Shown here in pieces: positions 40,320 to 52,442 of a DNA stretch of 64,000 bases; position 1 is the stretch's first letter; every line of letters starts with the position of its first letter. Position numbers and translations under genes: made by a program. The notes under the pieces were generated by a model, which saw nothing but the letters and a program-made list of their open reading frames with translations, was not told the DNA's origin and did no database searches. The stretch is taken from positions 124,001 through 188,000 of the forward strand of contig JAIVFJ010000070.1 in NCBI GenBank assembly GCA_025765615.1. Direction: 5' to 3'. This DNA is from Zopfochytrium polystomum (Eukaryota; Chytridiomycota; Chytridiomycetes; Chytridiales; Chytridiaceae).

Positions 40320-42504
40320 ATGAGTACCGTCACAGTCCCATACGTCACGTCGGACGGGAAATGCCTGTACCTGGACGATCAGTCTCCGTGCGGCCCGCAG
40401 TACTATGGCTATCCCGTCGCCACCTCGGTTCAAGTCGCTAGCCTCGGTTTCAGCGATTACGCTTCTTTCGTCGCAAGGATGAACTCCTTTGTCAATGCGA
40501 CGAACGTGGGATCGAGCTTTGCAAGCCAATACTCATGTCAGTCGACACCTTCGTATGATTTGCAGGAGGCTGTTTCTGCGATGCGATATCAGATGACGTA
40601 TTACTGCGGGAACTACGTGTTGGCCACTCTCGCCAACAAACTGTGCGACCTCCTGCCCGTCGCCGGTACCACTCTCCACCCCTATGGCCCACTTATCTGC
40701 CAGCCGTCGTGCGACGCTGCCTCAAAATGGTACTCTGGAATTATCTTGAACTCGACAGTCTGCACCAACCAGACGATCACTGCATCGAAAGTCCAAAGCT
40801 TCGAAAAATCGTGCAACCAAACTGCTTCCTTTACCACAAACAACGACAACTTTTGCGTGACCGGCCTCACAGGATTGGTAGACGAACTTGACTTCTGTGG
40901 TAGGAACATGCTCTCATCGCTTTTTTTGCTCTGGATTCGGTTGCGATGTTGAGGTAACCGTGCGGTTTCCAGGTTACCGCTCCAAGGAGTTGGCTTTGAA
41001 GCACTGCCCCACCGAGACGGACACTTGCTGCAAAAACTTTTTGGCTGCTAATCCCACTTCTTCTTCGATAACGTCGAGTTCGACGTCGTCTTCCTTGCCA
41101 TCGTCGAGCAGCCAAAATAATGCAGCTAGTGCGTCCAATTCCCCGGCTCCCACCACATCTAGTGGAGCGAACATTAGCGTCATTGCCCCCATTGTGGCGG
41201 GCGGCGTAGCTTTACTAATTGCGTGCGCGGTTGCAGCGTTTTTGGTGACGAAACGCCGTCGTTCTCAGCAGGAATCAAAGAATGCTCCGCTAAGTTACCC
41301 CCACCAAGACGGTCCATACTATAAGGGAAATCAGCTGAACGCTCCAGCTGCTGCATTTGGTGGCCCGAATGACAACAACCGCCACAATATGAATCTGAAT
41401 ACCGGCGGTTCAACCGACTATCGCGGCCCTACCAGTGCGCGGAGTGCCGGAAACAGCGGGTTCGGTCTCGTAAGTCATCAACCGAACAGTGGGATGAGCC
41501 CGGGTGGCGGACTCGGGTCTGGTTATTCAAACCAGGACCATTTGAACTTCGCACCGTACTCGGCGAACCAGATTCCCTCGGCATCATCGTACGCGTACCC
41601 ATCAAACACTGCTCTTCCAGCTCCGGTCTCTGCCCCCCTCTCAGCCCACTCTCAGCGCAGCAATCAGTACAATCCGCCAACCCCCTCCCATCACCAGCCA
41701 CAACAGCCATACCAGCCTCACCCGGGAATCATTCCGCTCGCATCCTCTTACGGCGCAGCGTCCTCCGCAGACGCCACCTTTGGCACCTCCGCCTCCAACT
41801 TTGGAAGCTCTGCGTCATCATACGGCGGCTTCAACAACCCGGTCGGCGTCAGCGGCCAGAGCTACGGCACCGGTACTGGCGCCGCACACCAAAACATACC
41901 CGCTGGCCCGGCGCCCTCCTACGAGGCTGTCGCGGCGTCCATGGCCAGCGGTCGACCGGCGGGCCGGCGGAGCTCGATCGAGAAACCGCCCATCCTCCTC
42001 TCCACCACCAGCACGCGCTCGCCCGGCACAACCGCGGCGCAAAACAACACCGCGTACCTCCCGCCCACCAGCGCCGACGCCGCAACCGCCGCCCCTGCGG
42101 CTGTCGCCGGGCCCCCCTCGGCCCACCTGCCGCCGTCGCCCGCCGTGAGCAACACCACCACGCCCTCCATCACGTCGTCGACCCAATCGTCCCCGCTCGT
42201 CATGCGCGTGCTGCACCCGTACACCCCGACGCTGGCCGACGAGTTGGAGCTCATCGTCGGCCAGGAGGTGGTCGTCTTGCGGGCGTTCGACGACGGATGG
42301 GGACTGGGGATGACACCTTACAACGGCGCGCAGGGGGCGTTCCCGCTCGTTTGCGTCACCAGCGGTGTCAGTTCGGCCAGCGAGAGCGGAAGCGTTGCCA
42401 GCGAGTCGTTGAGCAGTCTGGCACCTGAGGAGAGGGATAAGCACATGAGGCTGAGCGCAATGATACAGAGAGGTGCTGCCCGTAGTGGCAGTGTCAACAG
42501 ATAA
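40320..42504 (+). CDS. Single-pass membrane protein with Cys-rich ectodomain and cytosolic SH3 domain
   Basis: Two exons (intron about 40904-40973, donor GTAGGA, acceptor TTTCCAG). The first about 250 residues hold about fifteen cysteines and N-glycosylation sequons (NSTVC, NQTIT, NQTAS). A Ser/Thr/Asn-rich stalk follows. The membrane segment ISVIAPIVAGGVALLIACA is followed by KRRR, which places the C-terminal part in the cytosol. About 300 disordered residues rich in Gly, Ser, Pro, Asn and Tyr follow. The C-terminal SH3 domain reads LHPYTPTLADELEL, VLRAFDDGWGLG and GAFPLVCV. The layout resembles fungal plasma-membrane sensors, but I know no named family. No signal peptide is visible at this start. 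Confidence 0.8.
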
Positions 42505-42827
42505 AGCGTAGATGGTCGTAAGGAAGGTTCTGGCTCATCCTTCCTCTTCGATGGATGTTCTTTTTCCTTTTTCCCGCCTTTTTTGTATTGGAGATTTCGC
42601 TTGTCGGCTTACCCAAACCTATTCCTACCAAACATCTTTCATTCTTCACTGTCCACAAGCGTGGTTCTTTGCACTTCTCCCCTCCTTTCTTTCCCCTTTT
42701 TTCTGTCCGCCTGTTTCTGTTTCTCTGCTTCTCTGTTTCTGTTCGACACCTCCCCACCCTGCCAGCTGCAGAAAAAATAGACTCTGGTTTGCGTGTATGT
42801 CTTTCGTTTTCATTGCAACATGTCTTG
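42505..42827. other. Convergent 3' flanks
   Basis: Between the SH3 protein gene (+) and BBS2 (-). T/C-rich on the plus strand, with no gene seen. Confidence 0.5.
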
Positions 42828-45800
42828 CTACTTTTGCGGCCGCACATCAGGCTTCAAACATGAAGCGAATAAGTCACGTTCTCCGGTGGATATTGCCTCC
42901 CTGCCAAACGCACAAGCGCGGACTCGCGACTCGCCGCACCGGACTGCTGCAAATTCTTCCACAACGGCTTCGAGCTCCCCAGCTTTTTTCTGGATTTCTT
43001 CCTCGGTCCTTTGCAGCGCCGCCGAAAACGTGAACGCGTCCGACTGCAGCGCGTGGATCTTCGTAATGGTGTCCATCATTTCGAACCTTCAATGGAAAGA
43101 AAAAAAGGACGAATGAGAAGGGTGAACCTCTCCCAAAGTCCTTGTCGATGTGATGGGAAACATACATATCCTCGATTTGGCACTGGTCCTCTGCAAGCAC
43201 GGCCAAGCTCTTTACTGCAAGAGACAACTCGGCTATATCGTGGCGAATCCGGTCCCTCGCTTTCTTTAGTTCGCACAAACCATCCCACAATTGGAAGGCC
43301 GCGTTCTCCGCTTTGCGAAAGCAAAAGTCGGAATAGGCGTCGGCAAAGACAAACCGTTCGCAAAAGTTGGTCACTACAGCTCCCGCGAGTTTGATGCTGT
43401 CCGTCTGCACCAAGAGCTTTCAAGGGCGTTCTTAGAAGTTAATGCAGGAAAAAAAATAGAAAGAGGAAAAGGTTGTCCAAAGTATCAAACCTCGTTGTTC
43501 GCGGCCAGCATAATCCTTAGACTGCTGCCTTCGCAAACATCGACAACCGTCAGCTCTGCCGACGGTAGCCTCTTGATGCTGGACCTTCCAAACGGAAACA
43601 CGGCCTCCAACCATTTGACAAACTGCCCCGACCATCGTTAAACCCCTTGACCCCGTGGTTTGGAACGAAAACCGGACGAACCTCTGCATGGGCCACGTTG
43701 CAGGGTATCCGAACGCTACCCGATGCCTCGTTGCTTCCTTCGAGTCGAGCTGCACACGTGGAAAACGCTGGAACATCAATGAAAGTCGAGGCTTTGAAAC
43801 GCCGCTGCGCATGTGCTTGGAAAAGGACGAGTGTTATGCTAACTTTGTGCTTAACGTGCTTGGGTGGTCGGACAACAAGTTGGGCATGGCTAGATTTGGG
43901 TGACCTGCGATAAGGCACTTAGTCGATGTCACTCGAATCAATGGCATCACCCACATGACCCTAAAGAGCTCAGGGAATGCATCAATCTCGAAGAGGGCGG
44001 ATTCGATCACGTTTTCTACATCCACTTCAACGGTAACCGTGTAGCCCGCGGCGCTCTCTGCGTCCAAATTGAACCTGCATCGGACTTGTGGTTGGCAAAG
44101 AGAAAGAGCTGGGTCCGCCGACAGACGCAAAGTCTCTGAAGCTGCCTGAAATGGCAAGGTTTAATCAATAAAATAGGGTTCTGCTGCAAAGCAAACATGT
44201 TTTCGCTTGAGAATCGACCACGACTCTTCGGCGAGACTTTCAGAATTGAGGCTTTTGATTCGAAGATTCAACTGCTCGACTGGGAATTCCCTCTCAGCAA
44301 GCAGTATTTGGAACCAGTGCACATGCCTTGCCCCGTGGCGAAAACTGCAAAGTAGTCAAGGCGGGGTCTTTCGTCCGCAGGATTGCACGGCCGTGAAAAG
44401 ATGTGAGAGATGGCAGCATCGAACTTCGCGGCCCAAAGAATGGTTCCTTCCGACAGACTACGCAGGGTCAGTTTTCCCGAGGTCTGAGCTACCGCCACCA
44501 AGGGACCGATCTCAGAGCTGTTCAAATCTACACTGCAAAAATTGTTGGAGCGGATACTGTGCAGAGCGATGATCTCACCCTTTTATGAGAACAGCTTTAT
44601 CATCCGATCTCTTCTTCCACAGTCTTTTGGAGCCAGAATAAACCCCAACAGAACCGTCCTCCAAAATAAAACTAAGAGCGTTTTGAGTATCGACATACTA
44701 TAACGCCAGCCTACCCAAACGAGGAGTGGCTCAATCCCACTAGAAAAGCCGCCGGGGAATGCTCGAGAATCTCTCCTACGTAAGTTTCGTTTTCGAACCA
44801 GCGAACGAAAGAATCCTTCGTCCAAATAAGCGAAGTGGACAGCCAAAAGATACTTCAGCAACAATTGGATTGCGCAGCATGCAAGAAGAAAGACTGGTTC
44901 GTACTTTGCTTGCCACCAGCAGATTATTTTGAGGAGGCTTTTCAAAGGTACTTTCCGGAGGCTTGATCAAGGAGGCCACGGACAGAATAACTCCTCCTGA
45001 GAGAGTCCAGAAGGCTTCATTGCCTGCGACGTCGAACGCCTATTGCCCGTGCTCAAGTGTCAGCAACGCAGCAGTTTCATTTGGAATGAGGCTACTACTT
45101 GTAAGGAGAAGCCGGTGCCGACAAAGGCCATTGGAATGGAGGATCCGGGCAAAAGTGCTGACCACACGGCGCACACGGGATCCGCGAAATCTCGCACGAA
45201 GACGGCAGTCTTTTTATCCACGTCAAATCTAAAAAAAAGGTTACGGGTGCGTGCCAGTGAGACACGATTGATGAACCACGAGAGATGGAGGGAGGGGAAG
45301 GGGGGGTAAGCACCCACAGCGTCACCGAGCCTCGCGTTCCAATTAGGAGGAAGTCATTGTGCTCGTCGACGGGAAAGGCGCAAACCCCCACGACCGGCGG
45401 CATTACGGGAATCATCACATGAGGCTTGAGCGCGATCGGTGTCCCAGCGCGGATGTCGAGTGTGCGAACCGCTATGCGGCGGCCAGACCCTTGCAGCGCG
45501 ACCCACTGGCCGGTGAGGGCTGTCGCGAAGACAAAACAGATTACCCACGAGGAATGATGGCGTGCAATGGGTTTGGGGGGATGAAGGGGCGAGCTAGCTA
45601 TTGCTTTTCCCCACTCTCTCCCGCACGTACGAACCAGTTACCCCGACGCATACGCAGGATGGTCTTGTTCTGTCCGATTGCGGCTTCCGTGCTGCTCGCG
45701 GCGGCTCGTGCTGACCGCCAGCGCGGCTGTGCCGCCGTCGTGTGCCGCTGCTGCTGCCGCCCTCGCCTTCCAGCTGCGGGTGCGGCGGCAGTTCGCCCGG

Positions 45801-45985
45801 ATGTCTCAGCATCCCTTTTCGCCTTTTTTTTTTTTTTTCGTAGTTACATTGATCTAACCACATTGGTTATGCTGCCGGGGACTACAAATGCAGTAGACTA
45901 TAGTATGATACAAGGCCGTGGTTGTGCTCGCCTTTGGGACTGCCACGGCCAAGCTTTGCGCTCCACAGTGTATCTCACTTCGTAA
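42828..45985 (-). CDS. BBS2: BBSome subunit BBS2 (N-terminal exon uncertain)
   Basis: Many short exons on the minus strand. The N-terminal beta-propeller includes IGQNKTILRM (near 45660), DFLLIGTRGSVTL|FDVDKKTAVF, GFDVAGNEAFWTLSGG and NNLLVASK|DSFVRWFENE. It continues with ILEDGSVGVYSGSKRLWKK and the stretch LVAVAQTSGKLTLRS...ILWAAKF. The middle has TVTVEVDVENVIESALF. The C-terminus has FVKWLEAVFPFGRSSIKRL, then the helical LAEDQCQIEDM|FEMMDTITKIHAL and AFGREAIS, ending at 42828. BBS2 is a core BBSome component that moves membrane cargo in cilia and flagella. The start is not fixed; low-complexity Arg/Ala sequence precedes the first clear exon. It points to a flagellated life stage. Confidence 0.85.
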
Positions 45986-46565
45986 ATCACTCCTTCACTT
46001 ACACACGTACACACACAATACACCAAAATTGAAGCCCAAAAGAACCCCTGAGTTTGCCCGGGATGAACTTGAATCATGAGTGTTTAACCCAAGCATCCCT
46101 GGGTCCAGAAGTGCTGCATTCAATCCAGAGAAAGTGGTTTTCGTGATCATTATATTCTTCTCATTAGAGTGGCAAAACGTGGTTCTCGCGGGGCGAACCT
46201 TGCGGCGTGAGGCATCCGATTCCGATCCGATGGCCTGGTCTCTGGGTTTGTGGGGTGTTGTGTGTTTGTGTGTGTGTGTGTGGGTGTGTGGGTGTGCGTC
46301 TGTGTGTTTGTCTTGGATCGGGGGTCGGAGAATGAAATGGAAATGCGTCCCTGCTGCGACTTTCTGATTCTTTCCTTGAATTCCCATCACCCGGCAACAG
46401 TCCTTCGCGCAGCGCGCCTGCCCGTTGCCCGCTGTTGCTCCTCGCTCTGCTGCCCTGCCCCTCTTTGGTTCTTTGCAATTACCATCCCCCTTCCGCATAA
46501 TTCACGTCGTCTTCTGGTCGCTTGCAGCGGCCCCCTTCCCCACCACCCGCCCTCGCTTCCTCGTC
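45986..46565. promoter_or_regulatory. Divergent upstream region of BBS2 and the heat shock factor
   Basis: About 580 bp with a GT-rich tract (46256-46312) and C/T-rich sequence before the factor's ATG. The BBS2 first exon may extend into it. Confidence 0.4.
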
Positions 46566-48404
46566 ATGCACGATAGTGCACTCAATCATTCAGGCAGTGC
46601 TGGCATGACCACGTACCTCTCCAAGACCTGGCTGAGCTCTTCTCCATCTTGCACACAAGCCGATCCAAAGCGCAGGCAGTCTCCGCCACTGCTGAAGCAG
46701 CAACAGTCCATCGCTGGTACCGCGTTCGACTCAGTATCGGCTGCGTTTCTACCCGCCGCTGCTCAGGGTGTGGATCTCACCTTCGGAATCCCCGAGGATG
46801 TCGACTTGGGGGAGCAAATACAGCAAGCGCTGGGAGCCCCCATGCCCCAGAGCACTGAATCCCCTGCTGGTGTCGAAAGCGCCGAGAAGAAAGTCACGTC
46901 AACCGCAACAAAAGTCGTACCGGCTTTTCTGAGCAAACTGTACAGGTGTGTGTGCGCAGTGCAGGCGCCAACACTATATTACAAACAAAGTGAATAAAAA
47001 CTGATCGTACTAACATTTTTACTTTTCAAACTCGAAGCATTGTAAACGACAACTCGTCCAATTTGATCCGTTGGTCGAGCGACGGCCGTTCATTTATTAT
47101 CGAGAATTGCGACGAGTTCGCAAAGGAGGTGCTGCCTCGCTTTTTCAAGCACAGCAACTTGTCCTCCTTCGTTCGTCAACTGAACATGTACGGCTTCCAT
47201 AAGGTACTTCCGCCACCGAGTATTACAGCCACCGCCGATGCGGAGCCTCTCGTATGGGAGTTTGAAAACCCCCACTTCCAGCGCGACCAACCTGATTTGC
47301 TGTGCCTTGTTGTGCGAAAGAAAATGACGATTTCGAACGGAGATATGTGCGGAAAGCTTCTGCTCAAAGAGCTGGCAGCCATCAGGCGCCATCAATTAAC
47401 GATAAGCGCCGACATGAAGCGGCTACAGCGAGAAAGCCAAATGCTTTGGACAGAGTTCTCGGGAATTCAAGAGCAACACCGGCGCCACCAGGAAACAGTT
47501 GAAAAAATTCTGCGGTTTCTCGCGTCAGTGTATTGGTCGCGGAAGAGGCAGTCAGCGAATCAATCACACTCTAGTGCAAAAAGGCAGAAGTTAGTGCAGA
47601 GCCGGTCTGACATCACACCAGCGGGAGGTCACGACTCGGCCCTTCACCTGCCGTCTGCAAGCTGCCGATCAGAAGCTAATTCAAAAACTTTGGCAAATGA
47701 AGCAAACTATGGGTACAACTGGAATAACTTCCTTCCCAGTGATAAAGCTACGTTTTCGGGTCAGTACCATCGTTCGTTTCTTAACTAGTGCAGACGTTGA
47801 CGGCCAGATATCCCCGCCAGATTCTGAGCGACTGCTTTTAAAGGACGAGTTTGAAATAATGGGCTTGACGAATGAAGCACATTTGCCCGCCTCATCTTCG
47901 CTCAGCCGCCCAAAAGTCAATGGCACGGCCGTTGAGCCTTGCCCGGGTCACAGCGCGCCCCTGGCGTGTGACAACCTCAAGAAAATGCTGGCCATACGTG
48001 GCGAGGCGCCCGCGGTGACACAGTTCGACGACTATGATTTACTAGACGATCGGCTGGATGCGACTCTTTCCCTTCTTGGAATAGACCCGTCTTCACTTCG
48101 ATGGAATGAGAATGACTTCGATTTCAAACAGGGACCGTCCACTTCAGCAGGAAAGGAGCAAAAGGGTCTGCCAAAGGATTCGATCGGAAGCTCCTCTTCC
48201 TCACGCGTAGAGCGTCCGGCTTGTGGTGAATCGTCCGCAACAAAACGGAGCCAACACCCATCCAGTGCTCCATCCCTCTTCGCGGCAACAAGCCAACCAC
48301 AAAGCTTGAGCAACAACCTTTCACCAGCTTACCTAAACGAAGTCTTTGGTCTCCTATTCGAAATGCCGCCCCTGGCGGTTGATGCTTCATGTTCCAATTT
48401 ATAA
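46566..48404 (+). CDS. HSF1: Heat shock transcription factor
   Basis: Exons 46566-46945, 47038-47759 and 47794-48404 give 570 residues. After about 115 disordered residues comes the HSF DNA-binding domain: VVPAFLSKLYSIVND, LIRWSSDGRSFIIEN, then LPRFFKHSNLSSFVRQLNMY and GFHKV. An oligomerisation coiled coil follows (LLLKELAAIRRHQLTISADM onward, to about 47530). A KRQ-rich basic stretch suits a nuclear signal. The Ser- and Asp-rich C-terminal part, with LLFEMPPL near the end, may activate transcription. HSF trimers bind arrays of nGAAn, the pattern found in the LTR at 3321-3430. Confidence 0.95.
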
Positions 48405-48794
48405 GTTATTGCCCCTACACCCTTGTTGTACGAGGAAAAACAGAGAAGGACTGGGAGGGACGAAGGGATACGGCAGAATTGTGCAATCAACAATAAATAT
48501 TTAGCTGGAAAACCGCGCAGCAACCGCCCAATAATACTCAGGAGCCTGAAGGACAGTGAAAGTTGTTGCCTCTTACTAGCGAGGGCAGTGGTGGACAGAG
48601 GCTTGGGCTTGCCGCAATTTCATTTCAAGGCGCGGAGCGAATCCGTCGGCTCTATGACCTCACACTTGGAGTGGCAAGTGGAAACGAAAAAAACGCGGAA
48701 AGGTCACGCAGACACACCCACCCACACACACACCCACCTTCCTACACACACACACACACACACACACACGCATTACCCATTCATCACACGTCAG
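48405..48794. other. Upstream region of the Scd6/LSM14 gene
   Basis: No gene seen. A CA-rich tract with several (CA)n blocks lies at about 48711-48770, just before the start codon. Confidence 0.5.
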
Positions 48795-49019
48795 ATGGCG
48801 TTCGTTGGCTCGACGATCTCGCTTATTTCAAAGTCGGACATAAGATACGTCGGCATCCTCCATTCCATCAACCAGCAGGAGTCCACAGTCGCTCTCCAGA
48901 ATGGTAAGGGCATAGTCCTTCCGACGCCACCTGCTGTCGCTTGGGTGGCCCTCCAAGTGGGGAGGAGATCGTCCTACGCGAGCCCAGCAAATTGGACGTT
49001 TGTGTTGCGTGCGTGTGTG

Positions 49020-49064
<45 letters not shown>

Positions 49065-50428
49065 ATTCTGTTGGGTGTCTGGCTGGACGCTTCGTTGGGT
49101 GCAAATTCTCACCGTTACTTCACTTCAGTGAGGTCTTTCGGGACAGAAGGCCGACGCACTAGCCCCGCCGAAAGCATTCCCGCCTCTCAGCATGTCTTCG
49201 AGTACATTGTATTCCGCGGGTCAGATATTAAGGACCTCCAGGTCGTCAACGCCCCTCCCGCGCCGCAGATTCCTCAGCTACCGAATGACCCAGCCATCCT
49301 ACAGGTAGCGACCTCGCCTCCAACTCCCGTTTCTTGAGGATCCTTGCATTGTCTTCTACAGTGAAACTGACTGTTTATTTTCCCTAGGCGCGTGGTGGTG
49401 CTCCCCAAGGGGGTAGCTGGAACATCCCCAGCAACCTTGGCGGACCTACCGCTTCCTCTGGCTGGGGCAATCCCACAACTGTGCCGGCGCCCGCACAAAC
49501 CTTTTCAGAGGCCATCACTCAAGCCGGTGGGTCCCCGCAACGCCAGCAGCAGCGCAATCTGGTCCGTACTCCATGTTTTTCAAAATGCAGTTGGAATCGC
49601 CTAAAACAATACCCCAGAGCTACGAAAAGGAAAAGCCCGACGCATTGGCCTCAAAGATGGAGTCGCTGAGCTTGAACCAGCGCACTCAGCCGCCAAAGAC
49701 TGCAACGGCGGAGGCCAAGCCGACCGCAACCTTGCTGGCGGCGAGACCGCCGCGAAAGCCTGACACCGACAGCGCAGCGGACTCGTCGACCAAGATCGGA
49801 ACTGGTCGGCCTGAAGGTTTGCAGTTCGTGATTGTGCCACCCGTTGTCAACAACTCACAATTGCTCTTAGCGCAAGGTCAAGGGCAACGCCGGCCACAGC
49901 GCCAATACCACAGTGCGTACTATGAGCAGTCTGGGGATCGTGCGGTCACCCGTGGCGGCTATCGTGGTGGCGGCGGCCGCGTGGGCGGTCGCGGGGGCCG
50001 AGTCGGCAGGCCCATTACCGTTCCGAACTCGGATTATGATTTCGAGTCTGCGAACGCCAAGTTTGATAAAGCCGCAGCGGCGCTCGAACCCACGGAGAAC
50101 GCACCCGGTGCAGACGAGCCGGTCGAATTCTACAACAAGAAGAAGTCATTTTTCGATGATATCTCTTGCGAGGCGAAGGATCGGGCCACCGGAGAAAGGT
50201 TTGGTTTCTTTTCTAGTCGCCGAGAGTGAGGTTTCTTTGACTGTTGCCCGCCAAATTCCTGTCAGGCGGAACTTGAGGCCTCACGAAGAGAGGAAACTCA
50301 ACATTGAAACATTTGGGCAGCCTTCCATCGATGGATTCAGATCTGGTCCAGGCTATTCCACTGGGAACCGCCGCGGCGGCCGCGGCTTCAACCACAGCTA
50401 CGGCGCTCGCAGCCAGAGAGTGGTCTAA
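48795..50428 (+). CDS. LSM14: Scd6/LSM14-family mRNA decapping and translation repressor
   Basis: Exons 48795-48903 and 49129-49304 encode the LSm14 domain (STISLISKSDIRYVGILHSI; VRSFGTEGR; FEYIVFRGSDIKDL). Exon 3 (from 49388) is Gly/Trp-rich. Then come FFKMQLESPKTIPQSYEKEK, an RGG-rich stretch (about 49950-50010), the FDF-type box (DYDFESANAKFD), the FFD box (KKSFFDDISCEA) and, in the last exon (50266-50428), the TFG box (LNIETFGQP). The family binds the helicase Dhh1/DDX6, decapping enhancers and eIF4G in P-bodies. Exon 3 does not run into the downstream frame without a very short excision (see findings). The (TG)n tract at 49023-49063 is in intron 1. Confidence 0.9.
49023..49063 (+). repeat. 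(TG)n microsatellite in Scd6 intron 1
   Basis: About 20 GT units, one of many CA/TG microsatellites in introns and leaders across the window. Confidence 0.9.
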
Positions 50429-50868
50429 TTTCTGAAACCCCTTTTTGTAATTCTTGCAGCTTTCATTATCCTTTCTCATCGTATTACCTCTCAGATCTTT
50501 CGCCTTTTTTTTTGTTTTTTTGTTTTTTTTTTTTTGCCTCCCCACCTCTTCCCGCACAGCGTGAAAGTGGAGCTTAACCGACTGATGATATCATTTCCAA
50601 GACATTGCAACAATAAAGATATATTTACCTCACCAGTCCTCACTGGTTTTTTTAAGTTTGAAGGGCATACTTGTATCTGCCATATCAAAGCAATTTCGGC
50701 CTCGCTTCGTCCCAAGGTCCACGAATTTCGCTGCGATTGAAGGAGGATGAAGAAGGCGTCGGGAAAGAGATAAACGAGGGAGCGGCGAGGGCGTGACGAT
50801 GGAAAGAAGGTCAGAAGAAGTCTTGCTCAGCGGGATCGGTTTCTGTTTGGGGTCAGCTGTCACGAAAC
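50429..50868. other. Convergent 3' flanks of Scd6 and PIG-C
   Basis: T-rich tract at 50507-50535. An open frame on the minus strand continues past the PIG-C stop (to about 50630) but shows no recognisable motif. Confidence 0.4.
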
Positions 50869-51129
50869 TTACTTTTTGTACTTTTGCACAACGAGAAGCC
50901 AATACGGGCAGATCATCGTTATAAATGAAACGGAGGAAACGTACAGAACCACCGCCAACCGCGACACGGAAAAAAACAGTCCGGTAGATGCCGCCGTGAG
51001 CAGTATCGCCATCAAAACGTCGCTCGCGGGGGATATATTCTGCGCGTCCCACACACACACAACAGAAAAAAAAAAACAAGTTAGAAAGTAGTTTTGGCAG
51101 TTACTCCAGCAATAAGTCTTCGCGCGCTA

Positions 51130-51172
<43 letters not shown>

Positions 51173-52236
51173 CCGGTGTCGCCCTACATCCTCTCGGGGA
51201 AAGGGAGTGGGGGGATTGTCGGCAGACGACTACCCTTAGCGCCCGCCTGAGAATAGGAAACAGCGCAAACACCTCGACGGCAAGCGACATGAAGCTGAAA
51301 ACGTGCAGGGCCGTCGGCAGCCGCGACGCCAGCAGCACCGACGCAAACATGCTAGCGTTGATCGAGAAAGAGTCTGGGAACCTGGCTTCCCCGCGGGTGC
51401 AGCGTTAGGTTAAATAAAATAATGCGGATATACGCGAGACCCCAACGAGGGCAGGAACGGTGCACCAAAGCAGGGGAAGAGAAGAAAAAAAAAAAAGGGG
51501 AAAAAAAAAACTGACCTTATGCTCGTCACGAGCCTTGATCCATAGTCGTGAAATAGCAAATTGAGGATAAAGAGAATCGAGCTGAGCGCCCATATCGTGT
51601 CGCTGCTCGTGTCTTTGGTGAGGGTGTGAATGAGGGGCGTGAGCCCCAAGAGAAGAGTGAAGAGCAGCACGCCGCCTTTTGCGATTCGAACGCCTGGATT
51701 CAGAACGGGGCGGGCAGCACGGTTTTGATGGACGGGACGAGGGATAGAGAAAGAATTGGGACCGATCAGGGCCAGCTGCTGCGCTCGTCGCGGGTGGGGC
51801 CTTGTCGGGCGCGTTTTGCGTCGGGCTCTCACCTTCCATGACGCCGATCCGGCCCGGCCCGACGACGATCCAGACAGCGGCACCCAGCAGCGTCAGCGAT
51901 GCGCTCCCAGCGACGAGCGATTGGGGATCGAGCGAGCCGACAAACAGCAGGACGAATATTCCAACGAAGAGGGCGACGGATGAGAGCTGCTGCGTGACGA
52001 GAGTCGAACCGATCACGACCTGCAGGTACGTAGGAGTTTTGACGTTGACTGGAGGGCACGTTTAGACGGAAGACTCTTCCGAGGGGGCAGTCAAGAAGGC
52101 CCAAGAGAGCGTCTCCCTCTCTTTGCCCCAGCGCTCTGATCGAACCATTGCTTCGAAGTTCCTGCAGGAAAGTGTCTGCGACGTAGTTGTCGGGAAAAGG
52201 CTGTCGAATGTACAGCTTTTTCTGGAAGCGGGGCAT
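50869..52236 (-). CDS. PIGC: GPI-GlcNAc transferase subunit PIG-C (Gpi2)
   Basis: The ATG at 52236 opens MPRFQKKLYIRQPFPDNYVA and DTFLQELRSN, the family signature. After an intron follow hydrophobic segments: SSVALFVGIFVLLFVGSL, LTLLGAAVWIVVGPGR, GGVLLFTLLLGLTPLIHTL. Then DTIWALSSILFILNLLFHDY and the last two segments from 51350 to 50869. PIG-C belongs to the complex that transfers GlcNAc to phosphatidylinositol in the ER, the first step of GPI anchor synthesis. One intron holds a (CA)n tract (51131-51170). A GTAAGT overlaps the stop codon, so a further 3' exon is possible. Confidence 0.9.
51131..51170 (+). repeat. (CA)n microsatellite in a PIG-C intron
   Basis: About 20 CA units. Confidence 0.9.
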
Positions 52237-52442
52237 CTACGCATGTGTGTCAACAATTTGCAAATAATACCAATTCGTGCGAAGCTTCACTCCGCTTACT
52301 GCGCCTGCGACCTGAATCCAGGCTCGAAAATCTCTTGCCCAACAAAATCTATTCAATCCGCCTGGAATAGTGTAACCTGTCTTTATTGCCACGTCGATTC
52401 CTGCAAGCACTCGCACTCATAACGGCCCCATAGGGACCTCCC

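Noticed and set aside
43647..43913. Plus-strand frames with Cys-rich peptides inside the BBS2 region
   Set aside because: They are antisense to BBS2 exons, and no plus-strand neighbour exons with splice sites were found.
49023..51170. Tandem CA/TG tracts considered as a CRISPR or satellite array
   Set aside because: They are simple dinucleotide microsatellites inside introns, with no spacer structure.
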